64,000 bases of DNA from Confluentibacter flavum (GCF_002843175.1 NZ_PJEO01000050.1:62001-126000), one strand, 5' to 3'. Positions 34,989 to 43,489 are shown, numbered from the stretch's first letter. Notes: generated by a model from the letters alone, not told the origin. Program-made: numbers and translations.

Positions 34989-35070
34989 GCGGGCGTGGTG
35001 GAATTGGTAGACACGCCAGACTTAGGATCTGGTGCCGCGAGGTGTGGGAGTTCGAGTCTCCCCGCCCGTA
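34989..35070 (+). tRNA. tRNA-Leu(UAG)
   Basis: An 82-base class II tRNA. Acceptor GCGGGCG pairs with CGCCCGT (terminal G-T wobble) and the discriminator is A. The D arm contains AATTGGTAGA; the anticodon stem CCAGA/TCTGG holds loop CTTAGGA with anticodon TAG; the long variable arm TGCC-GCGA-GGTG and T arm GGGAG-TTCGAGT-CTCCC are intact. The CCA end is not encoded. A terminator follows directly. Confidence 0.96.
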
Positions 35071-35071
35071 C

Positions 35072-35101
35072 AAAAAGCCGAAGGTTTTCTTCGGCTTTTT
35101 T
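35072..35101 (+). terminator. Terminator of the tRNA-Leu transcript
   Basis: AAAAAGCCGAAG and CTTCGGCTTTTT, 12 bases each, separated by GTTTT, start two bases after the tRNA; the right arm ends in the T tract. Perfect stem. Confidence 0.9.
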
Positions 35102-35130
35102 ATTTCAAAAAACAGCCTTCTTTTTTACAC

Positions 35131-35152
35131 AGGTACAACATAGGTACAACAT
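35131..35152. repeat. Perfect 11-bp tandem duplication
   Basis: AGGTACAACAT is repeated head to tail at 35131-35141 and 35142-35152, about 60 bases after the tRNA. Placed next to a tRNA and a truncated tRNA copy, it may be a trace of an integrated element, though no integrase gene is present. Confidence 0.55.
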
Positions 35153-35927
35153 TTTACGATTTTGCTGTTCATTTTTTAATTTGTGCTTATTTGATATCTT
35201 TTAATAGTAATCTATATAAAAATATTGAAAGTAATAGTTTTCCTATTACTCATATTACTTTTGTTTAGTCCTATTGGCTTAAATTAGAGTGAGAAAAATA
35301 TTTCATTGGAGAATTGATGTTTTTAGAAAACTCAAACAAAAAGATTAGAGCAACAAAAGAAAAAGGAATTTATTGATATAACTAATGCACATAATTGGAT
35401 GATTAAAAATAGATTGGTTCTATAGCATTTATATTAATCCTCATTGGATTTAAATTGCTCTCATAAATTTTGTTAAAACTATAGTTGAAAAGAGAGCCCA
35501 CATTTAAGGGTTGAGTAATACATTATCTTAAGAATTATAATTCAAAAAAGGGCTTTAAATCAATCTTTTATACGCAATTTTCATAATTTGGTTGTCAACA
35601 TTCTGCAGTATCAAGGTTTAGTGTTCTTTATGGAAGTAATTTTGAATTAAGTTTAGTAAATTCGAATTTATAAGATTGGAATAATGATTAAGAATTAAAT
35701 GATTTTAATTTCGAAGCGTAGGAGTGGTCATGTTAATATTTGAAATTTCCAAATCCAGTAAAAGATACATTTTTAATCAATTTACAATAGTTATTGGTCT
35801 TCAGGCCAAAAATAGATTACATTTAGTATAGGACAAATTGTTTTTTATAAAATCATCACTACAAAAACTAGATTTATGAACAAAATAGCTGTAAATAAAC
35901 TTAGTAGACATTTATTTTAAATCATTC
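35153..35927. other. Gene-free, AT-rich stretch with a possible T9SS-tail remnant
   Basis: About 775 bases without a credible gene. Stops occur in all frames and no tRNA, terminator or repeat is evident. At 35740-35790 a short plus-strand frame reads LKFPNPVKDTFLINLQ before a stop, which resembles the start of a T9SS type A sorting domain (PNPVKD). Upstream in broken frames are fragments such as DWNND and ELNDFNFEA. This suggests a decayed gene for an exported protein, but the evidence is short and weak. Confidence 0.35.
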
Positions 35928-36581
35928 ATGCAGAACACAAAAAATATATATATCATTAAACGTATTGGTAAGGGACTATTGAATATAAAAGAAGAGGGGT
36001 TAAGTGTTATATGGGAGACCGCTCATGAATTGGTAGATTTTACTTCTCCATGGAATTCACAAAAAGTAGATAAAATAGTATTTAGATCCTTGTGGGATAC
36101 TGAAACACTCTTTTTTAATTTTGAAGTTGAGGACCCAGAAGTATATATTGATACTACAAATGATACCATTGAGAGCATTAACAATTCTGATCGCGTAGAA
36201 TTGTTCTTTAGGTCGGATAACAGCTTAAATCCATATTATTGTTTAGAAATAGATCCAACAACAAGGATATTGGACTTCAAGGCCAGACCAAATAATAAGT
36301 TTGATTTTAATTGGAATTGGCCTGTTAAGGACATTGAGGTAAAATCGTCAATTAATAAAACTGGTTTTATGGTTGTAGGAGCCATTAGTATTAGTTCACT
36401 TCTCAAGCTTGGTTTGATAAAATCTGGTATAATTGAGACTGGAGTTTTTAGAGCAAAATATAATAAACAGGAAAACGGGAAATATATACCTACTTGGATA
36501 ACATGGGTTGACCCAAATACGGAGACCCCTAATTTTCATGTAGCATCTTCTTTTGGAATATTCAAATTGGAAAATTTTTAA
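35928..36581 (+). CDS. CBM9-like carbohydrate-binding domain protein, no signal peptide
   Basis: Protein of 217 residues resembling the carbohydrate-binding family 9-like (DOMON-type) domain: FRSLWDTETLFFNFEVEDPEVY, then NSDRVELFFRSDNSLNPYYCLEIDP and an ending with THSW-type motif TWITWVDPNTETPNFHVASSFGIF. These domains usually bind sugars in xylanases or sit alone in polysaccharide loci. No signal peptide is visible, so a cytoplasmic location is predicted, which is unusual for this domain. It converges on the LacI-type regulator with a 4-base overlap. Fold assignment is fair, function unknown. Confidence 0.75.
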   Translation: MQNTKNIYIIKRIGKGLLNIKEEGLSVIWETAHELVDFTSPWNSQKVDKIVFRSLWDTETLFFNFEVEDPEVYIDTTNDTIESINNSDRVELFFRSDNSLNPYYCLEIDPTTRILDFKARPNNKFDFNWNWPVKDIEVKSSINKTGFMVVGAISISSLLKLGLIKSGIIETGVFRAKYNKQENGKYIPTWITWVDPNTETPNFHVASSFGIFKLENF

Positions 36582-37624
36582 TTGCCCATAAAAGGCTCTA
36601 CATTTTCCGAATTTATAATATCTATGGGCAGGAGCAATTCATTTGGGATTTCTTTTTCGAAAAGCAAAAAATCCACTAAGTATTTTAATGCGAGGTAGGC
36701 TTGTTGTTTGGGATTTTGGTGTATCAAGAAGTCAATAGTTCCTTCCTTTAAATGAGCTACATTTTCAGGTAATAAATCATATCCAACAATAGAAATGTTA
36801 TGTTGCGTTCTATTTTTGATTATTTCGGCAACTTGATAGACTTTAGAAGTAGTAACAAAAATTCCAGTTAAATATTTATGCTCATTTAAAAACAAGTTAA
36901 ACTGAGATTCAAAATTTGGATGTTTTAATTTACAGGTCAATATTTTATTTTTAAATTTCAGGGATTCATCAAAAAAACTTTTGAACCCCTTTTCCTTTTC
37001 TTGCATGTGTATGGCGTTTTTGTATTTTTCGTCAATATGTATAATCACAAAGTCGCCCTCTGATTTTCTTAAACCATACAATAATTTTGCTGCAATCCTG
37101 CCACTTTGAAATAGATCCTGTCCAACGAATTTATTGATTGTTGCAGAATTAATGCGATTGTTAAAAGTTGATACGATAATACCTAATTCTTCATATTTTT
37201 CCAATACAAACAATGATTCTTTATTAAATAGAGGAACTAGTACAACAGCATCCGGCAACATGATTTGAATGTTTTCATTTTCATTTAAAAACGATTTGGT
37301 GCATTGGGGATTGAACAGTACCGTCAGTATATTTACGCCAAAGGCTTTCAATTCAATAATGGCGTTTTTTATTCCATCGGTACAAGGACTCCAATAAGGG
37401 TCTACTTCTGGATCTGGCATTAATACACAAATATCATATACCTTGTTGTTCTTTAGGTTTCTTGCAATAAGATTCGGTTCATAATCAATCTCAGTAAGCA
37501 ATTTGGTTATTCTTTCAAGGGCTTTTTTTGAAACTTTACCCCGGTTATGTATTACCCTATCAACCGTACCTTTAGAAACCCCCGCCAATTCCGCAATATC
37601 GCGTATAGTGTATTTTTTTTTCAT
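36578..37624 (-). CDS. LacI family transcriptional regulator
   Basis: Regulator of 348 residues: LacI-type helix-turn-helix at 4-50 (TIRDIAELAGVSKGTVDRVIHNRGKVS) and the hinge helix YEPNLIARNLKNN, then a periplasmic-binding-protein-like sensor domain (about 63-345) with ICVLMPDPEVDPYW. The SKGTVDRVIHNRG variant is typical of the Bacteroidota subgroup annotated as substrate-binding domain regulators. It is divergent from the hexosamine-type operon and two LacI-like palindromes lie between, so it probably controls that operon and itself in response to a sugar or sugar phosphate. Confidence 0.92.
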   Translation of the reverse strand: MKKKYTIRDIAELAGVSKGTVDRVIHNRGKVSKKALERITKLLTEIDYEPNLIARNLKNNKVYDICVLMPDPEVDPYWSPCTDGIKNAIIELKAFGVNILTVLFNPQCTKSFLNENENIQIMLPDAVVLVPLFNKESLFVLEKYEELGIIVSTFNNRINSATINKFVGQDLFQSGRIAAKLLYGLRKSEGDFVIIHIDEKYKNAIHMQEKEKGFKSFFDESLKFKNKILTCKLKHPNFESQFNLFLNEHKYLTGIFVTTSKVYQVAEIIKNRTQHNISIVGYDLLPENVAHLKEGTIDFLIHQNPKQQAYLALKYLVDFLLFEKEIPNELLLPIDIINSENVEPFMGN

Positions 37625-37660
37625 ACCAACAAATATATAAAACTAATTTAAAAACCGTTA

Positions 37661-37695
37661 ATGTGTTCGATAACATTTTTTTGTGTTCGTACACA
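37661..37695. promoter_or_regulatory. Two LacI-type operators spaced 20 bp
   Basis: ATGTGTTCGATAACAT (37661-37676) and TGTGTTCGTACACA (37682-37695) are palindromes centred on CG, the usual centre of LacI-family operators. Both contain TGTGTTCG, at 37662 and 37682, exactly 20 bases apart, about two helical turns. They lie 37 bp from the regulator start and 88 bp from the operon start. A -7 box TATATTTG for the operon is at 37714-37721. Sites are seen; the assignment to this regulator is inference. Confidence 0.65.
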
Positions 37696-37782
37696 TTTAT
37701 AAAATAATTTATTTATATTTGAAAAAAAATGATGGGTGATCGAAGGTAATTCAAATGCCTAAGTTTTTAATTAAAGTGAAAA

Positions 37783-38691
37783 ATGATGCTTAAAAAACCA
37801 ACACTTGTCATATTAGCAGCAGGTATGGGAAGCCGATATGGTGGGTTGAAACAAATCGATTCTTTTACACCTGAAGGTGATACAATTATTGATTTCTCAC
37901 TGTATGATGCCCTAAGTGCAGGATTTGGAAAATTTGTTTTTATAATACGCAAGAGTTTTGAAAACGAGTTCAAGAAAATTTTCAATAAAAAACTGGAAGG
38001 TAAAGCTGAGATTGTATACGTGTATCAAGAGCTTGATTGTGTACCCAATAAATATGTAAATCCAGAAAGAACTAGACCTTGGGGTACAGGGCATGCCCTT
38101 TTAATGGCAAAAGATGCGGTAAGTGAAAACTTTGCTATTATCAATGCAGACGATTTTTATGGTAAAGAGGCTTTTGAAATTATGGCGAAATCGCTCTCGG
38201 AAATGGATGTGAATTCATATAATTTTAATACCATGGCATATTTGTTGAAAAACACGTTGTCAGATTATGGGTTCGTATCAAGAGGCGAATGCCAAGTCAG
38301 TGAAACAGGGTTTTTGATAGATGTGACCGAGCGCACCCATATTGAAAGAATTAATGGCAAGATAATGCGAGAAAATGACGAGGGTGACCTTATCCCAATA
38401 GATGAGAACTCCGTAGTTTCAATGAATTTCTGGGGCTTTACGCCGAAATGTTTTGAATTTGGGAGCAGGTTGTTTGAAACGTTTTTAGAAGCAAACAAAG
38501 AAAATTTAAAAGCCGAATTTTACATTCCTTCAATAGTAAAGGAGATATTGAAATCGAACATGGCTACTGTTGAAGTGCTAAAGTCGAATGCAAAATGGTT
38601 TGGGGTTACTTATCAAGAAGATAAGGAAATAGTTGAAAAAGCCATTGGAATGTTGAAAAAAAATAAGGTTTATCCACGCAATCTTTGGTAA
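37783..38691 (+). CDS. Sugar-1-phosphate nucleotidyltransferase
   Basis: NTP-transferase family protein of 302 residues that joins a hexose or N-acetylhexosamine 1-phosphate to a nucleotide. The amino-terminal signature is LAAGMGSRYGGLKQID (residues 9-24), the substrate loop PWGTGHALLMAK is near 105 and the metal-binding region INADDFYG near 122. It is directly followed, 1 base later, by a kinase-like gene, suggesting kinase plus nucleotidyltransferase act in sequence. Known examples of this pairing are the Bifidobacterium lnpB-lnpC genes and mucin-related loci of Bacteroidota. Specificity for HexNAc is inferred from context. Tandem ATGATG leaves the start uncertain by one codon. Confidence 0.87.
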   Translation: MMLKKPTLVILAAGMGSRYGGLKQIDSFTPEGDTIIDFSLYDALSAGFGKFVFIIRKSFENEFKKIFNKKLEGKAEIVYVYQELDCVPNKYVNPERTRPWGTGHALLMAKDAVSENFAIINADDFYGKEAFEIMAKSLSEMDVNSYNFNTMAYLLKNTLSDYGFVSRGECQVSETGFLIDVTERTHIERINGKIMRENDEGDLIPIDENSVVSMNFWGFTPKCFEFGSRLFETFLEANKENLKAEFYIPSIVKEILKSNMATVEVLKSNAKWFGVTYQEDKEIVEKAIGMLKKNKVYPRNLW

Positions 38692-38692
38692 T

Positions 38693-39772
38693 ATGTCAAT
38701 AGAGAAACTTAAAATTATATTCAATCAGTTCCAGCACGAAGGGGAGTTCGAATCCTATCAAGAATTAGCTTCTGGTCATATCAATGATTCTTATTTAATA
38801 AAAACAAATCATAAACCCTATTTTGTATTACAGCGTATAAACCATGAAGTTTTTAAAGATGTACCAGGACTTATTGAAAACAAGGTTGCCATTAGTCAAC
38901 ATATTAGAAGAAAGTTAAAAGACCTACCTAAGAAAAAACTGAAACGCCGTGTATTGGCTTTTGCCAAAACGAAAGCAGGAGCATTTTACTTTCGGGGTGA
39001 TGACGGTAATTACTGGAACCTAATGTACTTTATTGACAAAAGTGTGTCTTTTGAAACAGTAAAAGATGAACGGATTGCCTATGAGGGAGGATGTTTGTTA
39101 GGGCAATTTTTAACTCTCACCAATGACTTTGATGTGTCAAAATTGATAGAAGTCATTCCTAAATTCCATGATATGTCATTTCGTTATATGCAATTTGAAG
39201 ATGCTTTGAGAATAGCTTCAAATGAACGACGTGGTATTGTAAAAGAACAGATTTTATTAGTTGAGGGTTTAAAGGCTGAAATGCACATTCTTCAAAGTTT
39301 GAAAGAGTCTGGGGCGATAAAAATACGAGTTACTCATAACGATACCAAAATATCTAACAGTCTTTTTAATGAAAAAAGTAAAGGACTTTGTGTGATTGAT
39401 ACAGATACAATCATGCCAGGAATAGTGCATTATGATTTTGGGGATGCTATTCGAACCATTTGCAACACAGCCGCTGAGGATGAAACCAATCTAGATTTAG
39501 TGGAGTTCAACCTTAAATATTATAAGGCATACACAAAGGGATTTCTAAAAAAAATGAAATCTTCATTGACACCTATAGAGTTGAAATACCTTCCATTGGG
39601 AGCAAAGACCATGATATTCATTATGGCTTTGCGGTTTTTAACGGATTATTTAAATAATGATGTGTATTATAAAATAAAATATCCCAATCATAATTTAGAT
39701 CGAGCTAAAAATCAGTTTAAGCTGTTACAGAGTATGTCTCAAAAGATGTCACAAATAGAAAATGAACTGTAA
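38693..39772 (+). CDS. Phosphotransferase family protein, N-acetylhexosamine 1-kinase-like
   Basis: Aminoglycoside-phosphotransferase-fold kinase of 359 residues. The catalytic loop is visible as VTHNDTKISNSLF near 213 and the metal-binding Asp in CVIDTDTIMPGIVHYDFGDAIRT. This subgroup includes N-acetylhexosamine 1-kinase (NahK/LnpB), which phosphorylates GlcNAc or GalNAc at C1; the Prevotella mdsC gene, once called mucin desulfatase, belongs here. The preceding nucleotidyltransferase would take the product. Its stop is followed directly by the ATG of a decayed epimerase gene. The exact sugar is not proven. Confidence 0.82.
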   Translation: MSIEKLKIIFNQFQHEGEFESYQELASGHINDSYLIKTNHKPYFVLQRINHEVFKDVPGLIENKVAISQHIRRKLKDLPKKKLKRRVLAFAKTKAGAFYFRGDDGNYWNLMYFIDKSVSFETVKDERIAYEGGCLLGQFLTLTNDFDVSKLIEVIPKFHDMSFRYMQFEDALRIASNERRGIVKEQILLVEGLKAEMHILQSLKESGAIKIRVTHNDTKISNSLFNEKSKGLCVIDTDTIMPGIVHYDFGDAIRTICNTAAEDETNLDLVEFNLKYYKAYTKGFLKKMKSSLTPIELKYLPLGAKTMIFIMALRFLTDYLNNDVYYKIKYPNHNLDRAKNQFKLLQSMSQKMSQIENEL

Positions 39773-40090
39773 ATGAAAAATTATGTAATCACAGGGGGTT
39801 GATTTTATAGCTAGCCATATAACCGAAATAATAATATAATGAAGGTCATACGTTGCAATTTAGATGGTTTTAGAGTAGGATTTGAAAAGAATCTTTAACG
39901 GTTACTGTGAATTTTATAACATGGGATGTTTGGGAAAGAGTATTGGTTATTGATATGGTTGAAAAATAGATGCCGTTTATATTTAGCCAAACTATAAAGT
40001 GTTCCTGAATCTTTTTAGAAAATAGAGCAATGTATTTAAATTAATTCCATAGATGCCTATGAAGTTTTTAGCCACCTAATTAAAAAGTGA
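39773..40090 (+). pseudogene. Decayed NAD-dependent sugar epimerase (amino-terminal third)
   Basis: The stretch begins MKNYVITGG (39773-39799), the Rossmann start of SDR epimerases, then a 2-base loss shifts the frame and DFIASHITEI continues at 39801. NEGHTLQF (about 39838) and NLDGFRVGFEKNL (about 39856) match later parts of the same domain in other frames, then IDAVY (about 39967). At 39986-40090 one frame reads AKL, stop, SVPESF, stop, KIEQCI, stop, INSIDAYEVFSHLIKK, stop, collinear with the epimerase segment DAVFHLA-SVPES. At least five lesions are visible and the last two thirds of the gene are gone. The ATG follows the kinase stop with no gap, so it was once a member of the operon. It is clearly non-functional. 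Confidence 0.78.
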
Positions 40091-40097
40091 GAGTATT

Positions 40098-41420
40098 ATG
40101 CAACAAATTAATAAGCAAAAAAGCAATTTAGTGCCAATAGCCATTATAGCAGGGCTCTTTTTTATATTCGGCTTCATTACTTGGATCAATGGGGCACTTA
40201 TCCCCTTTATGAAGACAATCAATGATCTGACCGATGCCCAGTCATATTTTGTAGCCTCCGCCTCTTATATTTCCTTTGTAGTTATGGCGCTGCCAGCTTC
40301 TTATATTTTAAATAGGATTGGCTATCGAAAAGGAATATCCTTAGGGTTGATGGTTATGGGAGTGGGTGCATTGGTTTTTATTCCTGCGGCAGAAGCAAGA
40401 ACCTACTGGGTATTCTTAACAGGCATTTTTATCCAAGGCACTGGAATGACCTTGTTGCAAACGGCAGCAAACCCATATATAACCATATTGGGCCCTATTG
40501 AAAGCGGCGCAAAGCGTATCGCTATTATGGGAATCGCCAACAAAACGGCTGGGGCCTTAGGATCGTTGATCTTTGGAGCCTTGTTGTTATCAGGAATCGA
40601 TGAAGTAAAAGAGAATTTGGGGAGTGTTACTGTTGAAGAAAAAGAAATCTTGTTGGACAAGATGGCCGACAGTGTATTTATGCCCTACCTAATAATGGCT
40701 ACGGTTTTATTTGTATTGGGTATACTAATTAGAAAAGCCCCGTTACCAAATTTAGAAGCAGAAGAATTTAAAGAAGTAAAAATTGATAAAAGCACAAAAG
40801 GAAGTATTTTTCATTTTCCGCATCTATGGTTGGGGGTGCTGACTTTGTTTGTTTACGTTGGGGCTGAAGTAATAGCGGGCGATACTATAATCGCCTATGG
40901 AATATCTTTAGGGTTTTCTGCTGCCGATGCCAAATTCTTTACCACATTTACGCTTTTAGCCATGGTATGTACCTACGCTTTAGGTATTATATTAATCCCT
41001 AAATATTTAAGGCAAGGAACAGCTCTTAAAATCAGTGCGGTTCTAGGTATTTTTTTTAGCATTTGCATCCTATTTACCACAGGCTTTACATCGGTCTTGT
41101 TTGTGGCGGCATTGGGAATCGCCAATGCCTTGGTTTGGCCAGCTGTTTGGCCTTTAACATTGGAAGGTTTGGGTAAGTTCACTAAAACAGGATCGGCTTT
41201 GTTAATTATGGCCATTTCTGGAGGGGCTATTATTCCACCGTTATACGGACGTATGGTAGATATCAACAAAAATGGGCTTATTTTTAGTGGAATAGAAAAA
41301 TCAGAGGCTATGGCAACAGCGGCAACAAATAGCTATTGGATATTAATCCCCTGCTATGTGATTATATTATTTTTTGCCATTTGGGGGAAGAAATACAAAA
41401 ATTGGTCTAAAAATTATTAA
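40098..41420 (+). CDS. Sugar MFS transporter, FucP/NagP-like
   Basis: Major facilitator permease of 440 residues with 12 helices. The amino terminus IAGLFFIFGFITWINGALIPFMK and QTAANPYITILGP near 126 are typical of the FucP group (fucose, glucose/galactose, GlcNAc permeases). Another conserved piece is FVYVGAEVIAGDTIIAYG near 251. With the downstream NagB fusion, uptake of N-acetylglucosamine (NagP-like) is a reasonable inference. The gene starts 7 bases after the epimerase remnant and continues after 42 bases to nagB. Confidence 0.9.
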   Translation: MQQINKQKSNLVPIAIIAGLFFIFGFITWINGALIPFMKTINDLTDAQSYFVASASYISFVVMALPASYILNRIGYRKGISLGLMVMGVGALVFIPAAEARTYWVFLTGIFIQGTGMTLLQTAANPYITILGPIESGAKRIAIMGIANKTAGALGSLIFGALLLSGIDEVKENLGSVTVEEKEILLDKMADSVFMPYLIMATVLFVLGILIRKAPLPNLEAEEFKEVKIDKSTKGSIFHFPHLWLGVLTLFVYVGAEVIAGDTIIAYGISLGFSAADAKFFTTFTLLAMVCTYALGIILIPKYLRQGTALKISAVLGIFFSICILFTTGFTSVLFVAALGIANALVWPAVWPLTLEGLGKFTKTGSALLIMAISGGAIIPPLYGRMVDINKNGLIFSGIEKSEAMATAATNSYWILIPCYVIILFFAIWGKKYKNWSKNY

Positions 41421-41462
41421 AGGGAAATAAAACTTAATCAATTAAAAATTCAATAAAAAAAA

Positions 41463-43391
41463 ATGTTACAGAGTACTATAGATAAGGCCACAGGTTTCGA
41501 AAAAAGATTTGAGAATATTGGAACAGTAGTCTATGAAAATTCAACCATAGCTTCAAAATCAGTCGCTAAGGAAATAGCAGATCTAATAAGGGTGAAACAA
41601 GCCCAAAAGCAACCTTGTATTTTAGGTTTGGCGACAGGCTCTTCGCCTAAAGGGTTATATTCAGAATTGGTCCGGTTACATAAAGAAGAGGGTTTAAGTT
41701 TTAAAAACGTAGTTTCCTTTAATTTGGATGAATACTACCCAATGGAACCAGACTCTATTAATAGTTATGTCCGATTTATGAAAGAACAACTTTTCAACCA
41801 TGTCGATATACTTACAGAAAATTATTATATACCAAATGGTAAGTTATCTAAAGAAGACATAGCTGATTATTGTAGTAATTATGAAGCAAAAATAGAAGCA
41901 TTGGGAGGTATAGATCTGCAAATCTTGGGAATAGGTGGTAATGGACATATAGGTTTCAATGAATCGGGTTCGTTACAAAACTCAAAAACCCGTTTGGTAG
42001 CTTTGGATCATGTCACAAGAGTGGCCGCAAGCAATGATTTTTCTGGATTGGAGAAAACGCCAAGAACCGCAATTACTTTAGGTGTAAAAAAAATCATGGA
42101 AGCTAAACGTGTTATACTTATGGCATGGGGAGAAGGTAAATCGCATATTATCAAAGCGTCTACCGAAGGGCCTGTTACCAGCCAGGTTCCAGCCTCGTTT
42201 TTACAAGAGCACAATAACGCCACTTTTGTTTTGGATCAATCATCAGCATCCAAATTAACACGCATCAATACGCCATGGTTGGTTGAGAAAATTAAATGGA
42301 CAGATAAGCTGATAAGAAAAGCAGTTTTGGGATTGGCGCTTCATTTGAATAAACCAATTTTAATGTTAACAGATGCCGATTATATCGAGAATGGAATGAG
42401 TGATCTATTGGCAGATTCTGGACCTGCATATGATATCAATATCAAGATATTCAATAAGCTTCAGAATACTATTACAGGTTGGCCAGGCGGAAAGCCTAAT
42501 GCAGATGACAGCAAGCGACCGGAACGTGCTGAACCGATAAAAAAGCGAGTACTTATATTTAGTCCACATCCCGATGATGATATCATCAGCATGGGAGGTA
42601 CGTTTAAACGTTTGCAAGAGCAAGGTCACGAAGTACACATAGGGTATCAAACTTCAGGTAATATAGCTGTAGCTGATGATGAGGCCTTAAGGTTTGCCAG
42701 TTTTGTATGTGATTACAATGATAAATTTGGAATTAAGAGTTTAGAAGCTGATAACATATATAAAAAAGCTATTACATTTCTTGAAAATAAAAAGACGAGT
42801 GAAATAGATATTTTAGAGGTAAGATATATCAAAGGGTTAATTAGGAAAGGAGAAGCACAATCTGCCTGCTATTTTATTGGTGTTCCAGAAAGTCAAATTC
42901 ATTTTATGGAACTGCCATTTTATGAAACAGGAACTATTGAGAAAAAACCATTGGAAGAAGAAGATATTCAAATTACAATGGACTTGATCGAAAAAATAAA
43001 ACCACACCAAATTTATGCTGCAGGGGATTTGCAAGATCCACATGGTACCCACAAGGTATGTTTAGATGCTGTTTTTGGAGCGGTGAAAAGACTTAAGTCT
43101 AAAAAATTCATGAATGACTGTTGGGTGTGGTTATACAGAGGCGCTTGGCAAGAATGGGGCATAGATGAAATTGAAATGGCAGTGCCTATGGGTCCAGACC
43201 AAGTGTTGGAAAAGCGTAAAGGCATATTTAAGCACCAATCACAAAAAGACGGTGTAGTTTTTCAAGGAGCGGACAGTAGGGAGTTCTGGCAACGTGCGGA
43301 AGATAGAAACAAGGAAACAGCCAATTTGTATGACCAATTGGGGTTATCCCGTTATGCAGCTATGGAAGCCTTTGTAAGGTGGATGTATTAG
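41463..43391 (+). CDS. nagB: Glucosamine-6-phosphate deaminase fused to a PIG-L/LmbE deacetylase domain
   Basis: Two-domain protein of 642 residues. The first part (about 1-270) is NagB: LATGSSPKGLYSELV near 55, VVSFNLDEYYPM with the catalytic Asp, and LGIGGNGHIGFNESG near 157. It converts GlcN6P to fructose-6-phosphate and ammonia. The second part (about 365-642) is a PIG-L/LmbE-type zinc deacetylase with SPHPDDDIISMGG and DPHGTHKVC. The fusion is a known Bacteroidota architecture annotated as glucosamine-6-phosphate deaminase; the function of the second domain is unproven. No nagA is in the operon, so the deacetylase could conceivably fill that step, which is inference. Confidence 0.95.
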   Translation: MLQSTIDKATGFEKRFENIGTVVYENSTIASKSVAKEIADLIRVKQAQKQPCILGLATGSSPKGLYSELVRLHKEEGLSFKNVVSFNLDEYYPMEPDSINSYVRFMKEQLFNHVDILTENYYIPNGKLSKEDIADYCSNYEAKIEALGGIDLQILGIGGNGHIGFNESGSLQNSKTRLVALDHVTRVAASNDFSGLEKTPRTAITLGVKKIMEAKRVILMAWGEGKSHIIKASTEGPVTSQVPASFLQEHNNATFVLDQSSASKLTRINTPWLVEKIKWTDKLIRKAVLGLALHLNKPILMLTDADYIENGMSDLLADSGPAYDINIKIFNKLQNTITGWPGGKPNADDSKRPERAEPIKKRVLIFSPHPDDDIISMGGTFKRLQEQGHEVHIGYQTSGNIAVADDEALRFASFVCDYNDKFGIKSLEADNIYKKAITFLENKKTSEIDILEVRYIKGLIRKGEAQSACYFIGVPESQIHFMELPFYETGTIEKKPLEEEDIQITMDLIEKIKPHQIYAAGDLQDPHGTHKVCLDAVFGAVKRLKSKKFMNDCWVWLYRGAWQEWGIDEIEMAVPMGPDQVLEKRKGIFKHQSQKDGVVFQGADSREFWQRAEDRNKETANLYDQLGLSRYAAMEAFVRWMY

Positions 43392-43489
43392 ATGATTATT
43401 TTATTAGGTTAAATTGAAAGAAGCTGAAGGTTTATTTGTGGGATATTTCATAATTTTTGCCATGTGTTGGCCATATAAAGTTAAATTAA

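Noticed and set aside
34915-34990. Second functional tRNA-Leu
   Set aside because: The 3' half (variable arm, T arm, acceptor strand) is absent, so it cannot fold as a tRNA.
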